In this document: piece after piece, positions 1 through 8,909 of the stretch
Numbering within the stretch: the first letter of the stretch is position 1
How the letters are laid out: each line of letters opens with the position of its first letter
Source of the DNA: Bacteroidota bacterium
GTDB lineage: Bacteria > Bacteroidota > Ignavibacteria > Kapaibacteriales > UBA961
NCBI GenBank assembly: GCA_005788035.1
Contig: SXZI01000045.1
Location: 1-37,087 of the forward strand
Reading direction: 5' to 3'
Length of the DNA stretch: 37,087 nt
The notes under the pieces: generated by a model
The model's database searches: none
What the model was told of the DNA's origin: nothing
The model's input: the letters and a program-made list of their open reading frames with translations, nothing else
Position numbers and translations under genes: made by a program

Positions 1-84
1 GATATTCCTTAAATTGCGTGAGGATAGAGTTTTGAAGGTCACTTCTCGCTCTCAATGTTCCACTCCTTCCGGTCATGCAGATTC

Positions 85-1548
85 ATGAATTCAAAGATTA
101 TTTCCGAAGGTATCACATTTGATGATGTGCTGCTCGTACCCCGTTATTCAGAGGTTTTGCCTCGTGAAACATCCTTGAAAACAAGGATTACTCGCACGAT
201 TTCCTTGAATATTCCCATCATTTCAGCTGCAATGGATACAGTCACAGAAGCAGAAATGGCAATAGCACTAGCCAGGGAAGGTGGCCTGGGAATTATTCAT
301 AAAAACATGTCCATTCAAGCCCAAGCCGATGAAGTGGATAAGGTCAAGCGTTCTGAAAGCGGAATGATTCGCAATCCAATCACCCTTAAGGCATCAAATA
401 CCGCCCAAGATGCTCTTGCCTTGATGGCCAAATACAAAATTGCCGGATTTCCTGTGATTGATGAAGCAGGGGCTTTGATTGGCATCGCAACAAATCGAGA
501 CTTGCGATTCAAGACAAATGGCAATCAACTCATCTCCGAGCTCATGACGAAGGATAAAATCATTACTGCTCCATTGGGTACAACATTGGAGGAAGCCGAA
601 CAACTTCTGGAAAAACATCGCATTGAAAAATTACCGGTTGTTGATGATCAAGGTCAATTACAAGGTTTGATAACATTCAAAGACATTCAAAAAAAGAAAA
701 AATATCCCAATGCATGCAAGGATGAACTCGGCAGATTACGCGTTGGTGCGGCTGTTGGAATCACACAAGAAACAATGGAAAGGGTCGGAGCTTTGCATAA
801 AGCAGGGGTTGATGTTGTTATCATTGATACTGCACATGGTCATTCAAAAGGCGTATTGGAAATGATCAAAGCAGTTAAAACAGCTTTCCCTGATTTGCAA
901 ATCATAGGTGGCAATATTGGAACTGGTGAAGCCGCAAAGGCCTTGATCGAAGCTGGTGCCGATGGTGTCAAGGTGGGTATCGGACCTGGAAGCATTTGCA
1001 CCACTCGCATTATCGCAGGGGTTGGCGTTCCCCAATTGACAGCCATTATTGAAGCTGCTTCCGAAGCTCACAAACATGGAGTGCCAGTCATAGCTGACGG
1101 AGGAATCAAGCAAACCGGCGATGTTGCGAAAGCAATTGCGGCTGGAGCAGATTGCGTGATGATCGGTGGCATGCTGGCCGGCCATGAAGAATCTCCGGGT
1201 GAAAAAATTCTCCTCGAGGGCAGAGCGTATAAAATGTATCGCGGCATGGGTTCTCTCGGTGCCATGCAGCAAGGATCAGCCGATAGATATTTTCAGGACA
1301 TGGAGGATGGTCTTGCCAAACTGGTGCCGGAAGGGATCGAAGGCAGGGTACCATTCAAGGGCAATGCCAGCGATACCATATATCAATTGACCGGTGGATT
1401 AAGAGCTTCAATGGGCTATTGTGGTTGCGGGACTATTCCTGCATTGCAGCAACATGCTCAATTCGTGAAGATTACGGGTGCTGGTTTGAAAGAATCACAT
1501 CCGCATGATGTTGTTGTTACGAAAGCATCTCCAAATTACTTTTCATGA
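85..1548 (+). CDS. guaB: Inosine-5'-monophosphate dehydrogenase with CBS domains; start taken at ATG 85 ([19 protein letters not shown]) rather than 55
   Basis: [18 protein letters not shown]-terminus, CBS pair, [20 protein letters not shown] active-site loop, [10 protein letters not shown] motif. Confidence 0.97.
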   Translation: MNSKIISEGITFDDVLLVPRYSEVLPRETSLKTRITRTISLNIPIISAAMDTVTEAEMAIALAREGGLGIIHKNMSIQAQADEVDKVKRSESGMIRNPITLKASNTAQDALALMAKYKIAGFPVIDEAGALIGIATNRDLRFKTNGNQLISELMTKDKIITAPLGTTLEEAEQLLEKHRIEKLPVVDDQGQLQGLITFKDIQKKKKYPNACKDELGRLRVGAAVGITQETMERVGALHKAGVDVVIIDTAHGHSKGVLEMIKAVKTAFPDLQIIGGNIGTGEAAKALIEAGADGVKVGIGPGSICTTRIIAGVGVPQLTAIIEAASEAHKHGVPVIADGGIKQTGDVAKAIAAGADCVMIGGMLAGHEESPGEKILLEGRAYKMYRGMGSLGAMQQGSADRYFQDMEDGLAKLVPEGIEGRVPFKGNASDTIYQLTGGLRASMGYCGCGTIPALQQHAQFVKITGAGLKESHPHDVVVTKASPNYFS

Positions 1549-1555
1549 TGCATGA

Positions 1556-2485
1556 ATGATGGATGATTCATCCACACCTCTTCCTCTCTCTTTACAGAGA
1601 GAATTACAATCTTACAAACGATATCTTGCTCTTGAAAAAGGGGTGAGTGAGAATACGATTTCTGCATATATGTTTGATATCGATCGTTTTGTCCATCACA
1701 TCCATCAGTATGGCATCATTCGATTTGATGATATCCAAATTACCCAGGTGAATGCATTTTTGATGATGCTAGAAGAGCTGGGACTTGCATTATCATCAAG
1801 GACAAGAACTCTTTCATCTCTCAGGGGTTTTTTTGCATTTCTTTTTGCGAATAAATCCATCAATAATGATATCACCGAAAAGGCGGAATTGCCAAAGTCT
1901 CGCAGAACATTGCCCGATACATTGTCAATCGATGAAATGCTCTCGATTTTGGAACAACCGGACACTTCGACAAAATCAGGTATTCGAGATAGAGCAATTC
2001 TTGAATTGCTGTATGCATGTGGTTTGCGCGTCTCTGAATTATGTGGTTTAAAACAAAGAGATATGCTTTTGGAACAAGAAGTCATTAGAGTATTCGGAAA
2101 GGGGTCGAAAGAAAGGATAGTACCTGTTGGAAGTTCGGCATTGGAATGGGTGGGGCAATATCAGGAAGACGTACGTCCGCATTTCATGAAAGTAGGTAAA
2201 GCAACCGATGATATCTTGTTTTTGAATCAGCGTGGTACAGGCATTTCTAGAATGAGTGTATGGTCGATCGTCAGTGAAGCAACGAAAGGGGCAGGTATTG
2301 AAAAACATGTGCATCCACATACATTCAGACATTCCTTCGCTACACATTTATTGGAAGGTGGTGCGGATTTGAGGGCATTGCAGGAAATGCTCGGACATTC
2401 AGACATCAGCACAACGCAAATTTATACGCATATCGATCGTGAATTCATTCGGCAAGTTCACAAAACATATCATCCGCGAGGATGA
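1556..2485 (+). CDS. xerD: Site-specific tyrosine recombinase XerC/XerD type
   Basis: N-terminal SAM-like domain (YLALEKGVSENTISAYMFDI); catalytic R (ACGLRVSELCGL), HPHTFRHSFATHLLEGGADLRALQEMLGHSDISTTQIYTH. Confidence 0.93.
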   Translation: MMDDSSTPLPLSLQRELQSYKRYLALEKGVSENTISAYMFDIDRFVHHIHQYGIIRFDDIQITQVNAFLMMLEELGLALSSRTRTLSSLRGFFAFLFANKSINNDITEKAELPKSRRTLPDTLSIDEMLSILEQPDTSTKSGIRDRAILELLYACGLRVSELCGLKQRDMLLEQEVIRVFGKGSKERIVPVGSSALEWVGQYQEDVRPHFMKVGKATDDILFLNQRGTGISRMSVWSIVSEATKGAGIEKHVHPHTFRHSFATHLLEGGADLRALQEMLGHSDISTTQIYTHIDREFIRQVHKTYHPRG

Positions 2486-4684
2486 TCAGCGTGCCATGAG
2501 CACACATTCCTTTGGATCTGATTTAGACTTCAACTGGGATACGACTTTACCCTTTCCTACTAATCGAGCTTTAAACCCCGAAGAATGCAATACAGCAAGC
2601 GCTCTGCGTACACTCATGCCACGAACATCAGGCATTGGCTTTGAAGTTTTGGGTTTTGACAGTTGCTTACTAGGTGAAATAGTGTGTGTTTGATTCACCG
2701 AAAATGATTTCGCTTGACTTTCCGGAATCGCCATCATGTTCGTTTGCACTTCAATGCTTTTCCCTTTTTCGAGCCAAATACCTGGCTTCTTTGATTGATG
2801 AATCACCGTACCTTGCTGAGGTCCCTTTATCCGTAAACCTATATCATGTAACAATTCTTTTGCATTGGCAAAGGTCAATCCTCGAAGGTCAGGAACGATT
2901 GAGGAGTCTTGTACGCGTTTTCTTACTTGTTCATTACTCTTCTCCACATCAGAGACGGGTATTCTTGATGCCGTAATCCATTTTTGAGCAATTTTCTTGA
3001 AAATAGGGGCGGATGTTGTTCCACCATAGATTGATGCTTTTGGTTTGTGGAGCATCACGATCATCGCCACCTTTGGTGCATCTGCAGGGAAAAAACCAAC
3101 GAAAGATGCGGTATAGTCTTGTTTGGAATATTGGCCATTGACCAATTGTTGAGCCGTTCCGGTTTTTCCGGCTATTGGCAATCCAGCTATTTGGGCTTCT
3201 TTACCCGTACCATATTCCACAACTCTGGTCAACATTGAGGTCATGGTTCTCGCGGTTTTTTCGGAAAGCACCGTTCGTATTCGCTGCACTTTCGTCTCTG
3301 AAATTGCTTCTTGATCTTGACCAAAAATTCTTTTGACGAGAAATGGTCGCATCATTACACCGCGATTTGCAATGGTGGAATATGCATTGACCATTTGCAA
3401 TGCAGTGGCACCCAATTCATATCCATATGCCATGAATTTTTTTGTTGTGGAGCTAAACTGCTTCGGTCTTTTCATTGAACCGGCCACTTCACCGGGAAAA
3501 TCAATTCCCAAGATTATTCCAAAACCAAAATCACGAGCATATTTGTAAAATTTGAAATCATCTATTTTATCTGAGAGCTTTGCAAACACAATATTACTCG
3601 ATTGCTCCAAAGCTTCAGTAAATCGTACTTTTCCAATTGGATGAGAGTCCTTGATTTCATAATCACCTACTTTCAGTGAGCCACTCATACCATTTACCAT
3701 GCTTTCGGGTTTTATGATTCCTTCTTCCAAGGCAGCGCATGCAGTAACCAATTTAAATGTAGAACCGGGTTCATACATGTCCGTTATGCCTCGTAATCGA
3801 ATGGCATCGGGAGTAGCCGATGATCTGTCATGAGGATCAAATGTAGGCCATGAAGCCATGGCAAGCACTTCACCGGTTTCAGGCTCCAAAGCAATCACTG
3901 TTCCACCCTCTGCTTGCGATGTTCGAATTCCCTCTGACAATTCATACTCAGCAATTCTCTGCAACTCTATATCCAGAGTAACCATAGTGGAATGACCATC
4001 AGTCGGCTCCATTACGGGTATCTCATGTGAATAATACAAATTGCCAACGGCATCGCGACGCATATATGTTTTTCCATCAATGCCACGAAGCAATGAATCC
4101 AGCATCAATTCAAGCCCTGCAAGCCCTCTTTTCTCAGTATCGGTAAAACCCATAACCTGAGCGGCACCGGAGCCATATACATAACTACGTTTATATGTGG
4201 GCTGACGAATGAAGCCTGGATCTTTGATCGTATCGAGCATGGGATGCCTGGCCGTGATGTCTCTGGCCAATAAAGTATACTGACCCGTTCCTTGTTCTAT
4301 TTTCTTTTCCCAATATTCGATTGATTCCCCAATGGCCAAATACAAAGCAGTTGCAATGCCTTTTTTATTTTTGAGTTTGGTGATATCTATCGCATATGAA
4401 GTGGCTTTGACATTGGCAACAATCACCCTGCCATTTCTATCAAGTATTTCCCCCCTTTTTGCTTGCAATGTAACAGGAACCATGTGCTGACCTTTGGACA
4501 AAGCCATGATTGAGTCTGCTTTTATAACCTGAACATAAAATATGCGAATGAGTAGAAGTGCAAACAATGCAAGGAAAAACCCGAACATGATTTTCAATCT
4601 GTTCTGAGGGAATACGAATTCCATGGAGATCTGCTGATCATCTTCTCCTTGGAATTTCTTTGTTTGATTTCGCCTTGCACTCAT
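2486..4684 (-). CDS. Penicillin-binding protein / transpeptidase (FtsI/PBP2-3 class) with two C-terminal PASTA-like repeats; likely start MSARRNQ at 4684 (ORF opens at 4774)
   Basis: TM segment near N-terminus; STFK, SSN and KTGTAQQ motifs; VPDLRGLTFANAKELL and MPDVRGMSVRRALAVL PASTA-like repeats. Confidence 0.93.
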   Translation of the reverse strand: MSARRNQTKKFQGEDDQQISMEFVFPQNRLKIMFGFFLALFALLLIRIFYVQVIKADSIMALSKGQHMVPVTLQAKRGEILDRNGRVIVANVKATSYAIDITKLKNKKGIATALYLAIGESIEYWEKKIEQGTGQYTLLARDITARHPMLDTIKDPGFIRQPTYKRSYVYGSGAAQVMGFTDTEKRGLAGLELMLDSLLRGIDGKTYMRRDAVGNLYYSHEIPVMEPTDGHSTMVTLDIELQRIAEYELSEGIRTSQAEGGTVIALEPETGEVLAMASWPTFDPHDRSSATPDAIRLRGITDMYEPGSTFKLVTACAALEEGIIKPESMVNGMSGSLKVGDYEIKDSHPIGKVRFTEALEQSSNIVFAKLSDKIDDFKFYKYARDFGFGIILGIDFPGEVAGSMKRPKQFSSTTKKFMAYGYELGATALQMVNAYSTIANRGVMMRPFLVKRIFGQDQEAISETKVQRIRTVLSEKTARTMTSMLTRVVEYGTGKEAQIAGLPIAGKTGTAQQLVNGQYSKQDYTASFVGFFPADAPKVAMIVMLHKPKASIYGGTTSAPIFKKIAQKWITASRIPVSDVEKSNEQVRKRVQDSSIVPDLRGLTFANAKELLHDIGLRIKGPQQGTVIHQSKKPGIWLEKGKSIEVQTNMMAIPESQAKSFSVNQTHTISPSKQLSKPKTSKPMPDVRGMSVRRALAVLHSSGFKARLVGKGKVVSQLKSKSDPKECVLMAR

Positions 4685-4799
4685 GAAGAATACCGATATA
4701 TGCTGCATTGCAATATACGGAATCGATGGCTTGAAATATTCGGTGATGCATTGCAAGATTTTCGGTATTTCCACAAGGGAGAAGGTATTCCAATTTGTG

Positions 4800-4807
4800 T
4801 ATCTTTG
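4800..4807 (+). promoter_or_regulatory. Bacteroidota-type -7 box (TATCTTTG) upstream of the exonuclease gene
   Basis: Exact TAnnTTTG 22 nt before ATG 4830; -33 element not clear. Confidence 0.45.
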
Positions 4808-4829
4808 CAGGAATTATCTGGAGTATTGC

Positions 4830-5573
4830 ATGAGTGGGAAAACATATATCGTCTATGATATCGAAACTGCCGGTTTGCCTATTGATTCATTTGATGATTC
4901 AAGACAAGAATACCTGCTTCGAGGTGCCGCCACGGATGAAGCTAAAGACAAAAAAATCAATGAAATGGCACTTTCTCCATTAACCGGCCAAATCATATGT
5001 CTTGGCATAAAAATCATGCAAAAAGTCGATGATCAATGGACCGAAGTCAAAGCCGGAGCGTTCATGGTAGATCCGACCTTCTCTGATACGGATTCTAGAT
5101 CCGATGATTTACCTTCCGGGCACAAAATGTTTGTCTGTTCGGAAGCAAAACTCCTGGAACATTTTTGGAAAATGCTCACCTCATATCCTTCACCACATTT
5201 AATCACGTTCAATGGCCGAGGATTTGATGCACCATTCATCATGTTGCGCTCGGCATTGCTCAAAGTGAAGCCACTCTACAATTTGATGCAAGGCACGCGA
5301 TGGAATTATCGAGACCATCATACTGATTTATTGGATGAATTATGTTTTTTCAATCCTCAACAATCAGGTGCTACGCGGCGGTACAATTTTGATTTCGTTG
5401 CAAAATCATTCGGTGTTCAATCCCCAAAAGAGGCGGGAGTGGATGGATCCAAAGTTGGTGAATTGTATGCTGAGGGAAAATTGGAAATCATTTCAGAATA
5501 TTGCCTTCGGGATGTGAAAGCAACGTGGGAATTATATCTGGCAATGAAAGAATTCATTCCGGACATTCGATAA
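4830..5573 (+). CDS. Stand-alone 3'-5' exonuclease related to the PolB exonuclease domain (RNase H fold)
   Basis: YIVYDIETAGLP (Exo I), HLITFNGRGFDAPFIMLR (Exo II), EYCLRDVKATWELY (Exo III); start ATG 4830 lies downstream of a TATCTTTG box. Confidence 0.88.
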   Translation: MSGKTYIVYDIETAGLPIDSFDDSRQEYLLRGAATDEAKDKKINEMALSPLTGQIICLGIKIMQKVDDQWTEVKAGAFMVDPTFSDTDSRSDDLPSGHKMFVCSEAKLLEHFWKMLTSYPSPHLITFNGRGFDAPFIMLRSALLKVKPLYNLMQGTRWNYRDHHTDLLDELCFFNPQQSGATRRYNFDFVAKSFGVQSPKEAGVDGSKVGELYAEGKLEIISEYCLRDVKATWELYLAMKEFIPDIR

Positions 5574-5574
5574 T

Positions 5575-6360
5575 ATGCATTTGCTTCGTTTGTGGCTTAC
5601 GCTCTTTAGGAATTGTCTGTCACGAGACTTTGAATTCCGTTTACATTATGCTTTACAAGTGTTCGTGGACATAGTTTGGTGCGTAGTTCAAATCGCATTC
5701 TTTGAAGTAATGTTCATGTATACTCCGGCATTTGGTGGTTTGTCCAAGAGCGAGGCATATATATTTTTGGGGACTCTCTTCATAGTTGATTCTCTGAACA
5801 TGACATTGATTGCTTCCAACTTTTGGCATTTTCCCCGACATGTGAACACAGGCGAATTGGATTTCTTCCTGCTTAAACCGGTTTCCCCTTTATTTTTAAG
5901 CTTTTTCCGTTTTGTCAATACTGCTTCCATAGTCAATGTTACAGTAAGCATCTTCATTTTTTGCATTGGAATCTCCATGCATGATCAATCCATACATTTC
6001 ATTCAGTGGATTGGCTGGATATTCGGCATCATATGTGGATCAATCGTTTTATTTTCATTCGAAGCAATTGTGGGAAGCATGTCATTTTATTTTGTGAATG
6101 CATCGGGTGTGCAGAGCATTTTTTACGCTCTCTATCAGATTGCCATGAGACCAGATGGAATATACAGTGGATTCTTCAGACGATTATTCATCACGATTTT
6201 TCCTCTTTCATTGATTGCATCCGTTCCAGCATCCATGTTGTATTCGGATGCAAGGGTAGAACATTTCATCATGATGATTGGGGTTTCATCTCTCTGTGTT
6301 GTGGGGGCGGCAATGTTTTTTTCAAGGGCATTGAAGCAATACAATGGAGCAAGCGGTTGA
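5575..6360 (+). CDS. ABC-2 family (DUF990-like) transporter permease
   Basis: About six hydrophobic helices; FWHFPRHVNTGELDFFLLKPVSPLF is typical of ABC-2 (DUF990-like) permeases; starts 1 nt after the upstream stop. Confidence 0.8.
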   Translation: MHLLRLWLTLFRNCLSRDFEFRLHYALQVFVDIVWCVVQIAFFEVMFMYTPAFGGLSKSEAYIFLGTLFIVDSLNMTLIASNFWHFPRHVNTGELDFFLLKPVSPLFLSFFRFVNTASIVNVTVSIFIFCIGISMHDQSIHFIQWIGWIFGIICGSIVLFSFEAIVGSMSFYFVNASGVQSIFYALYQIAMRPDGIYSGFFRRLFITIFPLSLIASVPASMLYSDARVEHFIMMIGVSSLCVVGAAMFFSRALKQYNGASG

Positions 6361-6365
6361 GCTTA

Positions 6366-7232
6366 TCACCACATTGAAACGATGTAGAGAAAACCATTGA
6401 AAATTGGTGCTGCAAATAACATGCTGTCAAATCTGTCAAAAGCACCGCCATGTCCCGGAATCAATTCCGAACTGTCTTTCACATGCGCGTCTCTTTTGAT
6501 CATGGACTCAACCAAATCTCCTATTGGAGCAAATACCGTAAGAAATATCGAACCTATGAGCATGATCCATAGAGGAAATGCGGGAATGAGTAAATATGTA
6601 CCCACCAACATGCATCCAATGGAACCAATAGCACCGATCACCGCGCCTTCAACAGTTTTCTTGGGGCTTATATGAGGCATAAGTGGCGTTTTCCCGAAAG
6701 CCATGCCACCAAAGTATGCAAATGTGTCACCGGCCCATACTCCCAAAAACAAGATAATCACCAAAGCAGCCCCAGGCTCCATGTTCATGTTTGTAAAATA
6801 TGGAGTCATAACGCCTTGCGCTTCAAATGACCTTAGCACAATCACATTTGATAACATCACCGGTACATACAGTATTCCTCCAAGCGTAGATACAACCGCA
6901 CCTGCGGGTGGAGCATGTTGTTCTTGATAAGAATTAGCGAGTTCCAATGATAATGTGGCCAAACCGGCCAATGATAGAATCAAAAGCAAAAGATGTGCAG
7001 CATGTTCACCCTGAACACCCATAAGGATCATCCAAGCAAATCCCGTGATCATACCAATGAGCGAATGTGGCGCAAAACCTTTAGCAGTAAGCAGAAGATA
7101 TAACTCCCTTAAAGCCAGGATGGCAATGATTGCAAAAAAAACAGTGAAATACGGTGATCCGAGAATCACGATCCAAATCATGATGGGAATGCCAATTATA
7201 CCCATGATGATGCGTTTTGCAAGAGTGCTCAT
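6366..7232 (-). CDS. cdsA: Phosphatidate cytidylyltransferase
   Basis: Multi-TM protein with C-terminal signature SMIKRDAHVKDSSELIPGHGGAFDRFDS. Confidence 0.94.
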   Translation of the reverse strand: MSTLAKRIIMGIIGIPIMIWIVILGSPYFTVFFAIIAILALRELYLLLTAKGFAPHSLIGMITGFAWMILMGVQGEHAAHLLLLILSLAGLATLSLELANSYQEQHAPPAGAVVSTLGGILYVPVMLSNVIVLRSFEAQGVMTPYFTNMNMEPGAALVIILFLGVWAGDTFAYFGGMAFGKTPLMPHISPKKTVEGAVIGAIGSIGCMLVGTYLLIPAFPLWIMLIGSIFLTVFAPIGDLVESMIKRDAHVKDSSELIPGHGGAFDRFDSMLFAAPIFNGFLYIVSMW

Positions 7233-7272
7233 GCAAAAGTCCGAGCTGTGTGAATAAACTATGATCCTCCAC

Positions 7273-7303
7273 TTTGGAAGGCCGTTAAAATTACCGTATT
7301 TTG
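7273..7303 (+). promoter_or_regulatory. Candidate promoter TTTG - N20 - TATTTTG upstream of 3HCDH-like gene
   Basis: -33 TTTG at 7273-7276, near-consensus -7 TATTTTG at 7297-7303 (one nt short of TAnnTTTG), 32 nt before ATG 7336. Confidence 0.45.
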
Positions 7304-7335
7304 CCCATACTTTCCCCCAAGAATTGCGACTATTT

Positions 7336-8184
7336 ATGGCTATCTATACATTGGATGATAAAAGAACTTCCATCCTTCTCATTGGTGGATCACGTCATAC
7401 CGCGGAAATGGCAATTAGACTGCGCGATCATGAAATCCCTTTCACCATCTTTCTATCTTTTGATGATGCGCATATGTTTGCATTTGGTGATTCGCCGGCT
7501 TTGCCACCGTATTTGATTCCATTCTCATCTTCAATCGTAACGAGCATTGCAGATGTGACAATACCTCCTGATATCATCATGGATTGTCAACCCTTGGCTG
7601 CAGAATTAAAGGTACCGCTGATTCATGAAGTCATCGAAGAATTCCCATTAGCGATCATACTCTGCTCAACTTTGGCATGTACTGCAACGGAGATCATGCA
7701 TTATATCCAAGACTCTCATAATGTGATAGGTTTTGGATTTCTTCCCGGTCACACAGGAAGCGCATCCATCATCGAGTTGAGCAAAGCACTCAATGCATCT
7801 GAACTTGCATTGAACAAAATAGAACAAGTAATGAATGCTACAGGTTATACCTGCGAAGTGGTTGAAGATCGAGTTGGCTTGGTGATGCCTCGCATCCTTG
7901 CAACGCTCATGAATGAAGCGGCATTCGCTGTATTGGAAAACATAGCGACAAAAGAAGACATTGATGCTGCAATGAAAACGGGCGTCAATTATCCTCATGG
8001 ATTGCTCGAATGGGCCGATACTATTGGTTTGGACACGGTGCTGTCCATGCTTGATGCACTCTATGCGGAATATAGACAAGAGCGGTATAGACCATGCATT
8101 TTATTCAGACAATATGTTAGAGCACGTTGGATTGGGAAAGCCGGCGGAAAGGGCTTCTATACTTATGCATCAGGTTATGCATGA
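7336..8184 (+). CDS. 3-hydroxyacyl-CoA dehydrogenase-like protein with degenerate active site; likely start ATG 7336 (MAIYTLDDKRTS), ORF opens at 7261
   Basis: C-terminal half matches 3HCDH pattern (PRILATLMNEAAFAVLENIATKEDIDAAMKTGVNYPHGLLEWADTIGLD); N-terminal Rossmann-like segment. Confidence 0.82.
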   Translation: MAIYTLDDKRTSILLIGGSRHTAEMAIRLRDHEIPFTIFLSFDDAHMFAFGDSPALPPYLIPFSSSIVTSIADVTIPPDIIMDCQPLAAELKVPLIHEVIEEFPLAIILCSTLACTATEIMHYIQDSHNVIGFGFLPGHTGSASIIELSKALNASELALNKIEQVMNATGYTCEVVEDRVGLVMPRILATLMNEAAFAVLENIATKEDIDAAMKTGVNYPHGLLEWADTIGLDTVLSMLDALYAEYRQERYRPCILFRQYVRARWIGKAGGKGFYTYASGYA

Positions 8185-8903
8185 TGAATAGAGAAGTGAT
8201 CAATTCGGTCACTCGCATATTTTGCGACTTCGATGGAACGATTACAAGAAAAGATTCAGGCGATGATTTTTTTCGAGTTTTTGGTCAATTCGAACCATTG
8301 CATTCCGCATTGATGCATGGTGAATACACCGTCGCTGAATATTATAAGCAGATTTGCTCAACACTTCACATTTCGTCTCCGGAAGCGATTCAGTCATTTT
8401 CTGAGAATTGTGAAGTAGATGCATACTTCTCACAATTTCTTGAATTTATTCAAAGCAAGAATTGGGCATGCACCATAGTTAGTGATGGTTTTGATACATA
8501 TATCAAACCAATTATGGCTAGAATAGGATTTGATGATTTGAATATCAGTTGCAATGTATTGAAACATGATCAATATTCAGGCAATTGGTTCCCTATTTTC
8601 CCCAATGCGGATGAGCGATGCAAATGCTTTTGCGCTTCATGCAAGATGAAAGTAGTACTTGGATCTTCCCATCCTGAAGATATGATCATATACATTGGCG
8701 ACGGCCTTTCCGACACTTGTCCTGTACATGTTGCAGACATGGTATTCGCAAAAGGCAGTCTGGCATCGTACTGCAATAAACATGGCATTGTGCATCACAA
8801 TTGGAATAGTTTTTTCGATATTTTGTCCGTTCTCAAAAAACGTTCGCCGGTTGCAAGAGACATTGCAAGAAAAGAACGCAAAAAAATATTCATAGCAGAA
8901 TAA
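8181..8903 (+). CDS. HAD-superfamily phosphatase, MtnX-like (HAD-IB); start ATG 8181 overlaps upstream stop (ATGA)
   Basis: FCDFDGTIT nucleophile motif, VSDGFDTYI, YIGDGLSDTCPVHVADMVFAKG; Cys cluster CKCFCASCK seen in MtnX-like proteins. Confidence 0.85.
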   Translation: MMNREVINSVTRIFCDFDGTITRKDSGDDFFRVFGQFEPLHSALMHGEYTVAEYYKQICSTLHISSPEAIQSFSENCEVDAYFSQFLEFIQSKNWACTIVSDGFDTYIKPIMARIGFDDLNISCNVLKHDQYSGNWFPIFPNADERCKCFCASCKMKVVLGSSHPEDMIIYIGDGLSDTCPVHVADMVFAKGSLASYCNKHGIVHHNWNSFFDILSVLKKRSPVARDIARKERKKIFIAE

Positions 8904-8909
8904 TCTATC

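Noticed and set aside
844-1272. 142-aa minus-strand ORF inside guaB
   Set aside because: Antisense to a strongly conserved gene; His/Cys/Asn-rich translation without domain character.
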